Positions 24,912 through 38,073 of a stretch of DNA of 64,000 bases are shown one piece after another. The position numbers were made by a program, and so were the translations under genes. This stretch comes from Breviolum minutum Mf 1.05b.01 (lineage: Eukaryota; Sar; Dinophyceae; Suessiales; Symbiodiniaceae). The notes beneath the pieces are model-generated. The model saw nothing but the letters and a program-made list of their open reading frames with translations, searched no databases and had not been told where the DNA came from. The stretch is taken from positions 332,773 through 396,772 of the forward strand of contig DF239050.1 of assembly GCA_000507305.1 (NCBI GenBank), written 5' to 3'. The first letter of the stretch is position 1. Each line of letters opens with the position of its first letter.

Positions 24912-27534
24912 TCAAGACCTAATCCTCTTGACATCTCTCATCTGCACAATCAGCACAAGTTCTGTCAAAACTTGCTCCATGCCTGGTTTTAAAGTGGCAT
25001 CAGCAAACGTTGCAAAGTCCATCGAGCTGGCGGGGCCCCTGTAAGCAGTGACATTTGAAAAAATATAGAGATACAAAGAGGTTTCAGGTCTGTTCCATTT
25101 ATATGTCGTTGTCATCTCATGTGATCCTTCACTACGAATTGGATATGCGTTGATCATGGGTGTTGATGGGATCATAAAGATTATACATTTCCGAAATATC
25201 GAATGCTTTCGATATCCATTTTCTCTGGCAAAGAAAACAGTGTGAAAAATGAAAAAAAAACCATGAAATGAATAAATAAGATTTAAATCAACGAGTCTCC
25301 TTGCGTCCACTGAGCCATTCGTGCTGTCACTCCCTCCACTGGGTCGAGAGGATCGGGGCACCACTGGCATCACTGGTAGTGATGCAGTGATCTTCGGTCC
25401 GATGGTTCTCTCACAGGTCTCGGGTGAATGTGTTCTCCTATTTTCTCCCTCTTCGATGATCTCCAAATGGGGAACTGGACTCAAAGGACTTGTCGCAGGT
25501 GATGGCGACTTCACAGGTTGTGTTCGAGCACTTGGAGGAGATCGTGGATCGGGAGATTGCAAAAAAGTTGGGCTTGCACCCGGACGAGGTGTTCGACTTG
25601 CCGACATGCATTCCTCCCGAACTTCCTCTCGAACTTCTATTGGAAGCAACCAATCTGAGCGAAGGCATATCCAAATGGTGGCCGAGATGAGGAGGGGCAA
25701 CACAACCAGCAAGATACACATGGTGAATGATGGTGATGAATCCCAAAGAACTGTCAAGGCAAAAATGCCAGCAAGGACTCCAGCAATGCCGAATACACAA
25801 AAACTTGTAAGAATCAGGAATTCATGGCAAGCAGTTGCACACATCAATCCACAATGTAATGCTAGTCTCCGGACAAACGGCAAAGTTGTGAGCAAGATGG
25901 CGAGAATGCTGCAAAAGAGCTGCACCCACGCCAGTTGCACTGTGCCCTTTGAAAAAGGCAGTTCGGTTGCTCCATATGCAATGGCAGCTAGCGAGGAGCC
26001 AACTTGTGCTGCCATTGCCCAGCACATGAACTTACCAGGTGGCAACAATCCAAATCCACAAAGAGGTGTCACAACGCAGGTGACAGACACACTGTCATGC
26101 ATCAATAGCAATGTGAAAATCATGACACCAAAACTGGCCAATGCACCAGGAACAGCTGCAGCCTTTTCCAAGAGCATGAGACATCGGCCCCTGCCAGCCG
26201 CAGCACTCTCCGCAAGATCTCGAAGCAGAAACTGACATGCTGTGTAGAGGAATAGACATCCACAAATCAGCCCAGTAAGTACTCCACCGACCTCCATAAT
26301 TCTTGCATCCACATCAATGCTCCAGAAATTCCCAGCATTACCAACGCATTGGAAACCGTTCTGGCAATCAAGATTGCCACAATCCAGTGATTCCACGGAT
26401 TCTGCATTTAATGAATGCCAGATATGGTAAAGCCTGTCAGACAAACAAGAGTATGTGCAATCAACACAGCCAGTGGATTCTGCTGAGAGCTCAATGGGCG
26501 GTCCACTTATATAGGCCTTCAAGCGCCATTGGTTGATCTTCACCAAGAAATTCAACACAGGTTCTACAACCCATGTTGCTGGATTCACATAGTCAAAATG
26601 AAAAGGACCCATTGATTCTGCCATAGATCCTGTGAAGGCTAGTAATTGTCCATGGCTGAGAATCTCTGCAGGCACCACCAGAATGGCACATGCCCCCAGT
26701 GAGAAGAGTTTCAAGATTTGAAAAGATGCTATCCCCCACACAGCTCTTGTCAAATGTAAGCGGCAGCCTGCCATCATAGCCACAATCACAGGCAAGGCAC
26801 TAGCACCAATGCTGGTTCCAATTGCAAAGAGCCTACCTGTTTGCATATCAAGTTGCTCAGAGGATACCATTTCCCCAGCGATGTACAAACTTCGTGATGA
26901 TGATTGTAAAAGCACTGTGCTTAAAGCTCCAATCAGAAATGCCACGACATTCCCATCCCGATTGGCTCGCAGCATTTGTACAATTGCTTTGATACTTAGG
27001 CCCAAGAAGCATCTCTTCAGGATGGCGATCGATAGCAGAAATAGCAATGAACTTCCCACGACTCGCAGCCCACGGCATGCAGACAAGGCATTCCGTGCCT
27101 GAAGGTTGGAGCTTTGAATACGGAAACAAAGCTGTAAGTTGGTGAAGCCTGTCCAACCCTTTAATCCTCTCATGTCCTTTCACCTGCTCTATGGCCACTG
27201 ATGCTGCTTACTAAAATTTCAAAAACTGTCTGGGTAAGGATGTATGAACCATGTATAGGTATGACGGTGGGATACCAATACAGATTATTGAGGTATCAAG
27301 AAAAAAAACAATAGTTACAATATAGTCACATACCGCACATACAATATTAATGTAATTAATTATATTACATACAATTCAATATGTTTTCTTTAAGACAGAT
27401 TGCACTCAAACTGTTTGGTCTTTCTTCGCCTTTGCATCCAACACGCTGGCCATGTGCCGAGCACTCACATCCGGTGGCCGAGGCCGACGCAAGCTGGGCA
27501 GCCAAACGCCCCGTTCGCCCCGTTGCGACCCCAT
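24912..27534 (-). CDS. SLC34/NptA-type Na+/phosphate cotransporter
   Basis: A first exon at 27469-27534 reads MGSQRGERGVWLPSLRRPRP and ends at a canonical GTGAGT donor. The main exon runs from about 27098 (after CTTCAG) to about 25310 and encodes nearly the whole transporter. The first inverted repeat holds the family signature (GALSTVLLQSSSRSLYI, then GTSIGASALPVIVAM), followed by a RAV..FQILK..LVVPAEI segment like the RAF..HDxFN..LLPxE of SLC34. A Cys-rich extracellular loop comes next (about 26450-26330). The second repeat reads TLLLMHDSVSVTCVVTPLCG, where QSSS would be expected. A Pro/Ser-rich cytoplasmic tail follows, then a possible last exon about 24912-25040. The family imports inorganic phosphate with sodium at the plasma membrane. 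The 1.8-kb exon is unusually long for this locus. A plus-strand frame of 304 codons (25321-26235) is only its antisense shadow. Confidence 0.85.
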
Positions 27535-27593
27535 GGCTTCAAGTCATTCACTGAGAGACAAAACTCGACCTATCTCAGCGACTGTCGCTATCA

Positions 27594-27606
27594 CGGCTTT
27601 ATATAG
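27594..27606 (-). promoter_or_regulatory. TATA-like motif upstream of the phosphate transporter
   Basis: The minus strand reads GCTATATAAAGCC about 60 bp upstream of the proposed ATG at 27534. Dinoflagellate genes are generally reported to lack TATA boxes, so this may be chance in AT-rich DNA. Confidence 0.2.
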
Positions 27607-27609
27607 CTC

Positions 27610-28260
27610 TAAGAGCAATCGAAGCTGCGAAAGCAAAAAAAAACACTGCATGATCAATGATATCCAAAGTGTCTCAAGTTGTCTTGTGCTTCTCACTTCA
27701 CTTCAAATCATCTCTGCTTCTATCAGTTCAAACTTCTCAAGGAATGATTGTTGGACTTGGCTCAGCAAAGCTTCCGCCTGAGATTGGCCTCCCAAGCCGC
27801 CCATGTCATTCATCATGTCATTGAAATCCTCTCAATCGTCGAGATAAAAACGACATGCGTGAAACATCATCAAACATGGAAACTCCGTGTCTGATTTTCA
27901 AAGTGGTAATCTCACCATCCCATAACTTAAGTCCGGTCATAACAAAATTATTCATGATGGGAGGATTTCCCTACTAAACCACCCTTTGGGGTGACCTTGG
28001 AGCACAGGGTCCTTGTCCATCTGGGCTTTCTTCTCGGCCATGGCCTAAGGTTTGATGGAAGTGCCCCTTTATTTAATCCATTTAATACAAAGTATCAGAG
28101 TCTTTTTATTAATTTCTCAAAACCAGTTTAGAACTTGGAACCAAAAGACAATTGCAGATCTGACTGGGGGCAAGGATGACCCAGAGAATGAGTTTCCTAT
28201 GACCACATCGTTTCATATCTTTTCACATATTGCGATGTTTCTGGTTCCACAATCCTGATG
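27610..28260. other. Short intergenic interval between SF1 and the phosphate transporter
   Basis: AT-rich, with many short open frames and no convincing exon. It contains the region between the stop of the SF1-like gene (near 28265) and the transporter's first exon. Confidence 0.5.
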
Positions 28261-28264
28261 TTTG

Positions 28265-30700
28265 TCATATTGTTCTTACTTGTGGCCTCTTCAAACAGCC
28301 TGAGTCTTGAGCTTTCCAATCCACATTCTCTCGCTTGTTGATCTCAGCAGCCTTCTTACAGTCTGACCTCAATGTCGGCAACGTGGCCTCTTCGCCGCGT
28401 TTCCAAGGATGGATCTTTGACTCTGTGGATCTGGGGAGATAACGCCACGTGGCCCTTGTCACCGCAAATGGTACAGGTCACCTTAGGTGCATCACTTGAT
28501 ACGACCTGCTGTCATTTGGAAATGATAAGAGCAAACTCCTCACATCCAGCAATTCTTTCAGCTACATCGCAACGCTAAGGAAGCTACATTTGCCATCTTG
28601 TAATTCTGATTGTTTGTTTCTGGGCATTCAAATCCTCAGGTTGAAGATGATTGAGTGATAGTTGGAACTTGAAGGACTCGACATCGGTCAAATGTGGATC
28701 TGCGGATGCAGCCAAGCAACCCAAGTGACCTAACGCACCACAAATACCGCACCTCTGCTCGGCCTTGTTCAACGAGAAACCTGTCAGATTCCAAATGTTG
28801 AATCGAAGGCAACATTGTTTTGTATGTTTTGTCTGTTGTGCAGATTACTCTGAATTCCCACGACCACAAATGAGGGAGCTTACCATTCACCATAGCCAGC
28901 TGCTGCATTCCGTGCGTTCGGGCCTTAGGCTGATGAAACTGACCAAGAACGACTGAAGCTGAGAATGTGCAAGAATCTAATATCAACTACAATCATGCAT
29001 CCACGCACAAGGGAGAGCATATTTTGTAGTCTCCAATTAGCCAAGGCTTAGACGTACTCGAATTCTGGACTTTCTGGATTCAGCAAAGGTTCCACGAGAC
29101 GCTCGCAGTGGAGGATCTGCTCCTGTAGTTTTCCCACGGAAAACTGACGGAAACACCGACAAATTCTCCCAAATTGTCTACACGCAAGGAAAAGGCCGCA
29201 TTCACGAGTCGGTCATCAACAGTGATATGGTTGTCTGAGTCTGCTCAGTGGACAGTTTCCAGAGATGTGGCCACCTCCGTCTCACCCTCGATATGCACCT
29301 CAACGATGTCGGTTTCGTCCGTTTTTTTCTCGTGAAGCCAGCTGAAGCTGAGCCCAAGACATGCTGAGGCATTGCTGCTTCCTCGTCCGTTTGCCATTTG
29401 TCACCTGAACGTAAGCGACCATACAACTTTCAAAGGATACACGATGGGAATACTGCAATGGCATTGATATGCATTGATATATCTTGCGAGTGTCAATGAA
29501 GCATACCAAATTACGTGTCCAGCAATAGAAGGTATTTTGATGAACCGACTTGGCTGCTTGAAATGACAAGGTACCGATGTCACGACCACGGATGAAAATC
29601 TTGCAGCCAGTGGTGTCCTCCGTGCTGTGCAATGCAGGATGCAACTGTGCAATTCGGAAGATTTCACTCTGCAGGGTGCAACTCTGCAATGTCCTGAAGC
29701 CTTTTGTGGTTCACACCACGAGGTCCAATAATGACACCCATGAATGGTGCCTGGACACATTTGGGAAGTAGCTTCTGCTAGGATGCTGAAAGCAGAATGT
29801 TCATGAGCTTCCATGAGTTTGCTCTGCCAGGCCTGCGGAAATTTCTCCTGAGTCCAGCTGTGTTCAGGACAGACATCCAAATCTCGTTACCAGCAGTTCT
29901 GTTGTTCATGTGATCCACTTATGTTTCACTTGCCTTTTGCATGCCGTGTCATCTTGCGAGTGATCTTTCTGCTAGCAAGCGGCGATTGGAATAATGATTT
30001 TCTTCATCAGCTTGGAAGGCTTCCAATCAACCGGTGGCAGGTATCCATCGACATGCTTGATCATGTACCTGGAGCCATGTCGCTTGAAAAACAGCTCAAC
30101 TTGCATGAAGAGTTGTTCTATGGTTCCCGCCTGATGAGTCTATTATACTCCGCCGTCATGGCTTTCCTTGCACAGGAATTGGAGGATTCAAGAAATACAT
30201 CCACATTGATAATCACATTGATCATCACATTGATTACAGACATACAAACTCAAAAATGAAGATTTTCAACCATTTCAACCTGCCTGATTCGGACATCCCT
30301 AGTGTTCAGTCTATTGCCGCCCTTGTCATAGACAGGTGGTGGTGAAGGCGGCCTTGGCGGAGCCAGCTCTGAGGTTTTACTCGACTCATCGACTCCAAGT
30401 GCTCGACCGAATATCTGGATCTACATCTTCCAGTTCATGTGCCTTGCAAATGTACGCAAATGATGATCTGATGCAAATGTCATAAACAAACGTGGGCAAA
30501 AGCATCATAGCGCAAGCTTTTATACATCACTTTTGGTGTCATGTTTCTCCGCTTAAAAAATCTGTCACAACGACGTGAAGCTATAAGTTTTTCAGGTGTC
30601 AAAGCCTGGATCTTCCTGTGAAGATCTTCTAGTCGTTGCTCTCGGAGAAACTGATCAATCTCCTCAGCATCCCACTGCCAAAATACTAAGGAATGGCATA
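28265..30700 (-). CDS. SF1: Splicing factor SF1 / branchpoint-binding protein
   Basis: Exons in order: about 30680-30590 (IDQFLREQRLEDLHRKIQAL, the SF1 helix before the KH domain); about 30100-29981 (HVDGYLPPVDWKPSKLMKKI then IIPIA, the PPxDYKPxKL segment); about 29689-29774 (APFMGVIIGPRGVNHKRLQD, KH motif with GPRG loop); 29575-29624 (TTGCKIFIRGRD); 29361-29404 (DKWQTDEEAAMPQH); from 29298 (VHIEGETE); and about 28945-28884 (RTHGMQQLAMVN, the KH-QUA2 helix). Two zinc-knuckle parts follow at about 28763 (CGICGALGH) and 28449-28505 (CTICGDKGH), then a tail exon from 28387 with SDCKKAAEINKREN. SF1 recognises the intron branch site before U2 snRNP. The order KH, QUA2, zinc knuckles matches the family. 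Some small exons are missing from this reading, and the 5' start is not located. Confidence 0.8.
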
Positions 30701-31519
30701 GATGGGCATACATATGGCATACATGTCACATGTCGCTTAAAGAACTAAAAGGCCTAAGGTCCAAAGACCTGTCATGTCTGTTCGTCTTTGGTGGATAACT
30801 ATGAATCATGAAGATCATGAAGTCCCTCTCGTATCACTTTGGCCCCAGACTTGGACCCAAAAAGATTTGCGTTTCATGGCGATTCGATGCGATGTTCAAC
30901 TAACATCCTGCCGTCCATGGAGATCCTAAACACCCCACCTTCTCAGACAGACCCAGTGGAAGGTCGACATAGCTCAGTGGCTTGTACCTTGGAGGGTGCT
31001 TTTCGGATGTCAAGCTTGGTTTACAGTTGAATGACCAGGCCTATGGTGCCATAGGCGTGATTTACAACATGTTTGAAGTATAAAACAAATCTAACTCTGT
31101 TGAAAGACGAAAACAACGGATTGACGGGATTGAAGCATTTTGAACCTAGGAACGGTTTGTCGTCTGGGAGACCCCATCGCTTTCCTTTCTTTGCAACCTG
31201 CAAAGTCATGGACTAATTCACCAAGGCAGAAATTACAGCGGTTCAATGCTTTTCACGACTTGCGCTGACTGGAACTTGACTGGAAGGGATCCCATCTATA
31301 CGGATCACGGGAGAAAGTCATAGGAATTTCCGTTTGCTACAGAGGCTCGCCATGGCTCTGCTACAAGTCATGCCTTGCACTCAGACCATCTGGATCTTCG
31401 TTTGGGGCCATCATCGAAGGCTGCAATAGTTTCCTTGCAAGCTTACAGAGCGGTCGAGGGTCATCATAGGTGTTTGTTTTCTGACATGTCTTAACTTTAC
31501 ATACTTATCTCATCTAATA

Positions 31520-33610
31520 TCTATACATATCTATACCATCCGAGCTGACCTTGTCTTCATATTCTTTGCTTGCTATAGTTGCTTTGCAACATCCTACTGG
31601 AGTTCCTGTCCTTCCCCCACCGAAACAATAAATCTTCATCCAACCTCCACTACCCTCGGTACCAGCCTCATGACGAACCCCGGCCAGCACAATGGCCGAG
31701 GTGAGGTCAGAGGCGACCTGAGTGAGTGTTACGAACACTAGTGACCAGTCACTTGTCCCAGCAGGTGTGCAGAGTGTAGAGTATAATACGGGTTGTTTGT
31801 CACAGACATGTCACGGATGTACGTAGTGTATCCATCTCTTCTGTCAACTAGTCGGTCTTCAACAACTTCGTATCAGACCATCAGTGATCTAAAATCTCTG
31901 AGCATGCGACCATATCATCAGGAAGTGCCGTCATCTTGCCACAAATATGTACACAGCCTCTCCCTCACCTCAGTCACATTCGATCGGTGTGATGGTTTCT
32001 TGCGAAACTTCACTGATCAACGTGGCACCAAGTGCAGTACCCAGCCCTGACACTGGAGAGGGAACACCCAAATCCGGCAGCGATGGGCTGCCCACTGAGC
32101 CGAGAATGTCATGATGTCAATATGCCAAATTGTGCCATAAAGATGCATAAAAACTGAAAACTATTGAAAACTGCTAGCATGTAACTCATAGGCTCACAAC
32201 TTCAAAAGTGTTGTACGGAGTACGGTTCTGAGGTATGAAGCAACAACACCAAAATATGCCACCATACATTCATGTTGCAGGCTCAACGACAAGTTCAAAG
32301 CTCACTTCTTTGTTGCTATCAATCACATGTGCTGCTTGATTTGCACAATCGAGCTATTTTTGCAGCTGCGTGCAGTGTCTTTGCAGTGCTTAATGGCACG
32401 TACTTTGCACCAATCATATGCAACCCCTTCGGGAGTGCCAGGATTTCTGGTCTCCTGGGAGACCTCGCAATGGCACAGTTGACACAGTTCACTCATGTTC
32501 ACTCAACATCTTACCAGCTTATGTCATGTTCTGTCGTGTTCATGCATTTATGTTCTAATTCTATACAGTACGAGAAGCTTGAAACTGACTTGAACACCAG
32601 CCCTCACCCACCATGCCTCCTTCAACTGTGTGGATCCTCACGTTCCTCTGTAGTTGGTGCAGCCTGGAGCTATGAGAGCCATCCACAATGATCCGTCACG
32701 GCCAAAGGCAGCATCATTGAAGATAAACATCATGTCATATAATGATGCCGAGTGAAAAAAAAAAAGTTTTCTTTTTGGCTCCTCGATAAAAAACATATGA
32801 CTCTGTGGATCTGACGCCGGTGCCAGCTGCAGCAGGACTTTCATCCGAAGCCTGGAATTCCAATCGTTAAAAACATCGCGACATGTGGAAATGTGTAGAA
32901 AGTGTGTGGAATACGTGAATACATCAAAAGGACTCCCAACGTTTGCCGATGCTTGTATTCACGATAATCATCGATAATTAATGGGAAAAAAAAAGGCTCA
33001 GAATGCAAAAAGTATCTCAAGTCACCGAGGAAAAAGACTCACAAGATCAATGCAGGCGTTGGGTGGATTCACAAAGCCTGTATAGTGTCCGTGTCGTATG
33101 TGGGCTCATGCATTGTAGACCGTGCCTGTCAAAGTTCAGGTTTCCCAGTTCAAACACCTCAAAATGCATGATGTATTAATGCAATAGCAATAGAATTTTA
33201 GCGATTCAATATACTATACAATACTTTCATATACTTTCCACATCTTCGGGACGTTTTTGCCACAAATGGAGTAGAGTTCATTCCTGACAACCCTCAAATA
33301 CTCTACTTCCACCTTGGCTTCGTTAAATGCTGGCATTCTGGACTCCATTGGAGGAGGATCCTGCAGACCGAGATGCAGCCACAAGAAACGCCGAAACGCC
33401 CACAAAATGCGTGTAGAAGTGTAGAAACCATGAGAAACCCCCTGGTATATTTTGAAGTGTCCTTTGTCAGATACATCCGAGCCTCAGTGAAGTGTCTTTG
33501 ATGAAGGGCAGAAATCTACTAGCAACATCTTCTGAGTTTCTTGCAGACACAACGAGGCCGATAAGCACCACAAAAAGCAGCACAGACCTTGGTGAGAAAC
33601 TCACCTTCAT
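31520..33610 (-). CDS. Candidate gene, unidentified, possibly secreted
   Basis: Exon-like minus-strand segments: about 33608-33470 (hydrophobic, SVLLFVVLIGLVVSA, then RNSEDVASRFLPFIKD), about 33360-33245 (PPPMESRMPAFNEAKVEVEY and VVRNELYSICGKN), about 32850-32800, about 32725-32645 (NDAAFGRDGSLWMALIAPGC before GTGAGG), about 32085-31990 (GSPSLPDLGVPSPVSGLGTA) and about 31725-31660 (VASDLTSAIVLAGVRHEAGT). The first would make a fine signal peptide from an ATG at 33608. However, the bases after ATGAAG are GTGAGT, a donor-like sequence, so an internal exon end is equally possible. No family is recognised and phases are unresolved. The 33.95-34.4 kb interval shows nothing clear. Confidence 0.35.
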
Positions 33611-34499
33611 GGATGTGTGAAGTTGTACTAAAGTTGTCTCAGAGCAAGCAGAACATATCCCAACATGATTCGGCACCTGAAACCATGACCTACCTAGCAG
33701 AACTGTTTTTTTCAGAACTAAGTGCTTTTCAGAACCTGGAGATTGAGTTCTGTACGCAATGGCCAACACGGGCATGGCTAGATCACAAACTCCTAGGCCC
33801 AGAGATCTGAGCTGGTAAGCAAAGTCAGATTTGGTATAGAAGGATTCAACTTTGTGCTGTGCAGATATTAGCAACGCAGTGGGAATACAATGTATACAAT
33901 GTAATAATATAATATCTGTAATATGTAATGTATCATACATCTAGACAGTCCTAAATTAGACGTCATTATTAATCATTATACATATATTGATAATTCTTCC
34001 GCGCATTGAACTTCAGATCTGAGCGGAGGGCCCACGTTGACCTTTGACTTCACCTGGCAACGATGTATGGAGCTCCAGCAGGGTTTACCGGTTACCAGAT
34101 TGGCAGCTTGACATCAATTTTTGCCAGCTTTACCGTTTTTGATTGGTCCTAAGCAAGTTTTTTTCATACAACTTCAGTACGTTTGAAAAAAAAAATCACC
34201 GATTGCTTCGAACTTCCGGTGAAGATTCATGAAAATTGGCTTCAATGTTGTGACGAGCGGCCCCCTTGACCATCACAAACTTTGGGTAGCACCTGCGATT
34301 TCGAAGTAGAATCTATAGCAGCTTGGACGGGTCAGTCTGAAGCCAACGTTCAAACCACTTGAGGCACACCCGAACTAATCGAACTAAGCAATAAGCTGTT
34401 CATACCAAGTGCAGCCGCAACCTGCCTCAGCTCAAAGGAGCTCCCGACACTGTAGATATCGATAATAATCATTAAATATCATTAATATCTCACGTCTCC

Positions 34500-37170
34500 C
34501 GGTCACAGTTTCAACAAGCTTTCTTGAAACACGAACACGACCCTCATTACAGATAGATTCAAACAGTTGAGACAGAGAGAGAAAGAGCGTCGGACAATTT
34601 TGCCAGAAGAGAATTGTAATGAAATGTAGGCTAGGTGCAAACACTCAGTCAAGATCCATTGACTCTGAGTGAATGGCATGACAACCCCATCGTTCTCGAC
34701 CTTCATACATGCAACCATCACTACTGCCTCGCCTTAGACAAATGGCACGCGATTCTGTCAACTAGAAAATGTCCGTGACTCATTTGACTCATTTCCCAAC
34801 TCAACTTGGCAGCAATTGGCTATGCTTTGGCTATGTTTTGTGCCAGAGTCTGGGTTCTAGGCATTTCAGCAATGTCATGTGCAGTTAGATTGCCTGACAT
34901 GGCTTGCAATGCTTGCAGCGTTTGCAGGACGGAAATACACTGACCGAAGCTACTGAATCCATCTGAATCCCCAGCCTTTTGAAGTTGTCTCAATCAATTT
35001 GCCTGAAAGAAGGCATATTTTGAATGTTTTGTCAAGTTTAAGTCGCAGCAACTTTTTGCCAAATCGAGTCAAACCTGGCCTTCTGCTTTTTTGTGCTCAG
35101 ATGCCTCAAGTGGGCAGCCAATCCAGCCATCCCAACATATCCCAACTGAGCACACGTGAATCACTGGGCACCGCTGTCCAGCTGTCCCGTGCACCTCCAA
35201 AGTTGCATGGTCATGGCCTGTGACCTTGGCGTACGGCGTCTGTGGCACTCAAAGTTGATCCAACGTCCGGAAGTCCAGTGGAAATCGGCTGAGATCACGA
35301 ACTCGGCTGGATAGACACAGTTGGACTTGCAAGAACCTCATAGAAAGTTGAGGAAAAAGATGTAGGAAGATGCATGCTGTAGTGGGAATGGCAGTCAGCA
35401 TCCTGCCTTGAGGGTTCAAGAACTGGTGCAATATCTGTTTTCAGGCAACTGAGATGGGAACAAGAAAGCGGCACAAAGTTCTTGTAACATCTTCATCTGA
35501 AAAAGGTGCGTATAGCTTTTGGCAAAATGCTTGTTAAAAGAAAAGGTCAGAATGAACATGAATGAACCTTTGTCATCACCCCACGCCCCCCTGGTAGAAT
35601 ATTGAATAGGTAGGGAGGTTGGTGTGACTGCGAGTAGTTTTGGATTGCTTTGCAATTGGATCAGGTCACGGAACGCTAGAGTTTCGCAGGCGAGCAAACG
35701 CTCTGAGCCAAGATGTGCAGCATCTCTTCGGGTGATTCCCCGTCCCACCAAGAGGACAAGTGAAGGCAATGAGCAGTGCCCCCCCCCCCGAATTTAAGCA
35801 TTCACTTTGGACAAAAGAACGCGGCTGTGAAAGAAACTTTCATGTTTTCCTCGCATTTGCGACCAAGGTCAGTGCGTCAATCATCTTCCATCTACAAATT
35901 TGCAAGTGGTAAGTTCATGCGGCACCTACGGTGGCTGCATGACCATGCTCGTCAAAGAGCAAATCTGGATAATCTAGACAAAAATTGAAAGGCGCTATCT
36001 CCAAAGAGACATGCCGTCTATAAACGTCTTCCACGTGGGTTCCATGTCAAGTCGGAAAGAGATTATCTCAGTACTGCAGAGCTCGTTTCCGGTCGCTGCA
36101 CCTGCGAAGGTGTTCATTGACATGCGATCAAATTCCATGTCGACTTTTCTCTTGCACATAGCTGCACGCAGAGCTGCACGTTTTTTTCTTCCGCCATGGG
36201 CTTCTGTACAGCCATGAAGATCCCGTTAGGGTGCCGTTTTATTGGATCAAATCTGCAATATCCACAGGTTGCGGCTTTTCAGCTGCATATCCACCTCAGA
36301 AATGACACCAAGAGTATCAATGCCAAAAGGTGCAATGGAGTAACAACTTCGAAGTTAGGAATACAGCTATTTCTGGAAGGTCAATGAAATTACAAATTAC
36401 ATGTTTCATCATGTTTCATAATACATTGGACATGTTCAACAAATCTTCCTTGGCAATGTCGCAACGTCAATCATGAGCATCCCAGGCCCGGTGTGACCAT
36501 TTGGGGCTTGAGCCGGAAGCTTTGGGCACAGCCATTGCAGCAACCTGGAAGGCTGTCGAAATTCACCCAAAATGATAGCTGGAAATCGATTGCAACTTTC
36601 TATCTGCAGATGTTCGTTTCGTTCAATCTGAGCTGGGAAGCCTTTAATTGCTTCGCTATTCGAGCAACCTGCCGATGGAATGCCATCCCATGAAAAGTCT
36701 AAGTACAAAGAGAAATGTCATGAAACACGTCCTGACTTCTAAACTTCTAAACGTCTGTATTGGATGATCGTGCAGCGTGCATATCACAGGATGTTTTCAG
36801 AATGCAGCAAAAGCTTGCTGTGTTGTGCCTCAACCTGAAGGAAGGTGAAGATTTGGTCTTTCTGTAATCCAATGAGGGCTTCTGCATCATAATTCTTTAT
36901 GGCTTCAAACAGCTCTGTTCCAACCTCCAGAAAACGTTGCGCCAAGGTGACTTGAGAAGTCGAAAAACAAAAGGCGGACTCTGCTTCGACATGCTTCGGC
37001 TTTGTTTGTCGTTTGATGATTTTTGAGGTCAGTACCTGGTATTCCTTCGACATAACCCAACCTTGGAGTTTCGGAGAGGCGGAGAAACGTTTGGAAACTC
37101 AGCTTGTGGATGGTTTGTCGATGGTTGAGTAGCGATGAGCCCGGTGAGTCGAAGTGGAACACTCAATGCA
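34500..37170 (-). CDS. Candidate gene, unidentified
   Basis: Minus-strand exon-like segments: about 37165-37070 (LTGLIATQPSTNHPQAEFPN), about 36951-36832 (RFLEVGTELFEAIKNYDAEA, then GLQKDQIFTFLQ before GTTGAGG), about 36700-36610 (two frames open), about 36205-36010 (KKKRAALRAAMCKRKVDMEF, then STEIISFRLDMEPTWKTFID), about 35765-35560 and about 34590-34500 (SQLFESICNEGRVRVSRKLV). Composition is soluble and helical. The Lys/Arg-rich KKKRAALRAAMCKRK faintly recalls ESCRT-III proteins, but too little supports that. More than one gene may be present. Confidence 0.35.
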
Positions 37171-38073
37171 TCTATCGGTTCGGCGGTTCCTCTTATCATA
37201 CGGCTTTAAAGCATGCCAGGTTGGCTGAACTGAAAATTTGACGAGTCACAACAAAATTTGAGGATAAGCAGTAAAGTCAGAAAACAGTACTCCATAGTGA
37301 ATCACCAGTTTGTTCATCAGAAACATCCAACACTGCACCACCTAAGTTCAAAGTTGGTTGACAAGGGCCCGAACCATCAATGTCCGTTGAGGTCAAAAGC
37401 TCTTCAGCTCGAACATTGTCCTGATTCCCACATACGATTTCTGTTTGAAGATCAAGAAGATCAAAGAATCTGGAAGATGCTCTGATTGATAGTGATGCCT
37501 TCTGACTTCAGTCAAAGAATATACAAGATCTTACGATCACAAGATTTCATAGTCAGTGTCAACATAGTCTGAGTTGCCTTCATCGCCTTCATAGTTAGAC
37601 AGCGGGCGAAAGAAACTCAGCAAATCAACATTGCTCTTCACTGCCTCCATCTTCACGAGGAGGACCATCTTGGATAAGAGTTCCTTGCCATTGAGTGATC
37701 AAAAGGTTGCAAGCCATGAAGGGATGACAAGCATTGCGAAGCTGTGAAGTCGTGCCAAGCATTGCCTTGTACACGAAAGGCAAACTTTTCTGTCTTTGCA
37801 GTACCTTGCAATCTGAATTCATCTGCAACCATTGTTCACAATTGTGCATTGACATCTCATTTCCCTGACCTTTGCTCCTTTTTTTTGCTGATTCCTACCG
37901 CGCGGGAAGGGCACGGAAATATGGCCATCCATTGCTTTCAGAGCATCCTGAAAACAAATCAACTGGGCAAAAGATGCAAACTGCAAAAGATGGATCAAGA
38001 TTTGACTCATACTGATACTACCTATTCATATATATATATATACGTATTCCATCCTATTCCAGAGGGAAGCTGA

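Noticed and set aside
25321..26235. Plus-strand open frame of 304 codons, one of the longest on that strand.
   Set aside because: It is antisense to the large exon of the phosphate transporter, whose minus-strand product has clear family motifs.
33540..33608. Possible signal peptide (ATG, then SVLLFVVLIGLVVSA).
   Set aside because: Not rejected outright but not asserted: ATGAAG is followed by GTGAGT, a strong donor, and no 5' leader or phase-linked exon confirms a start.
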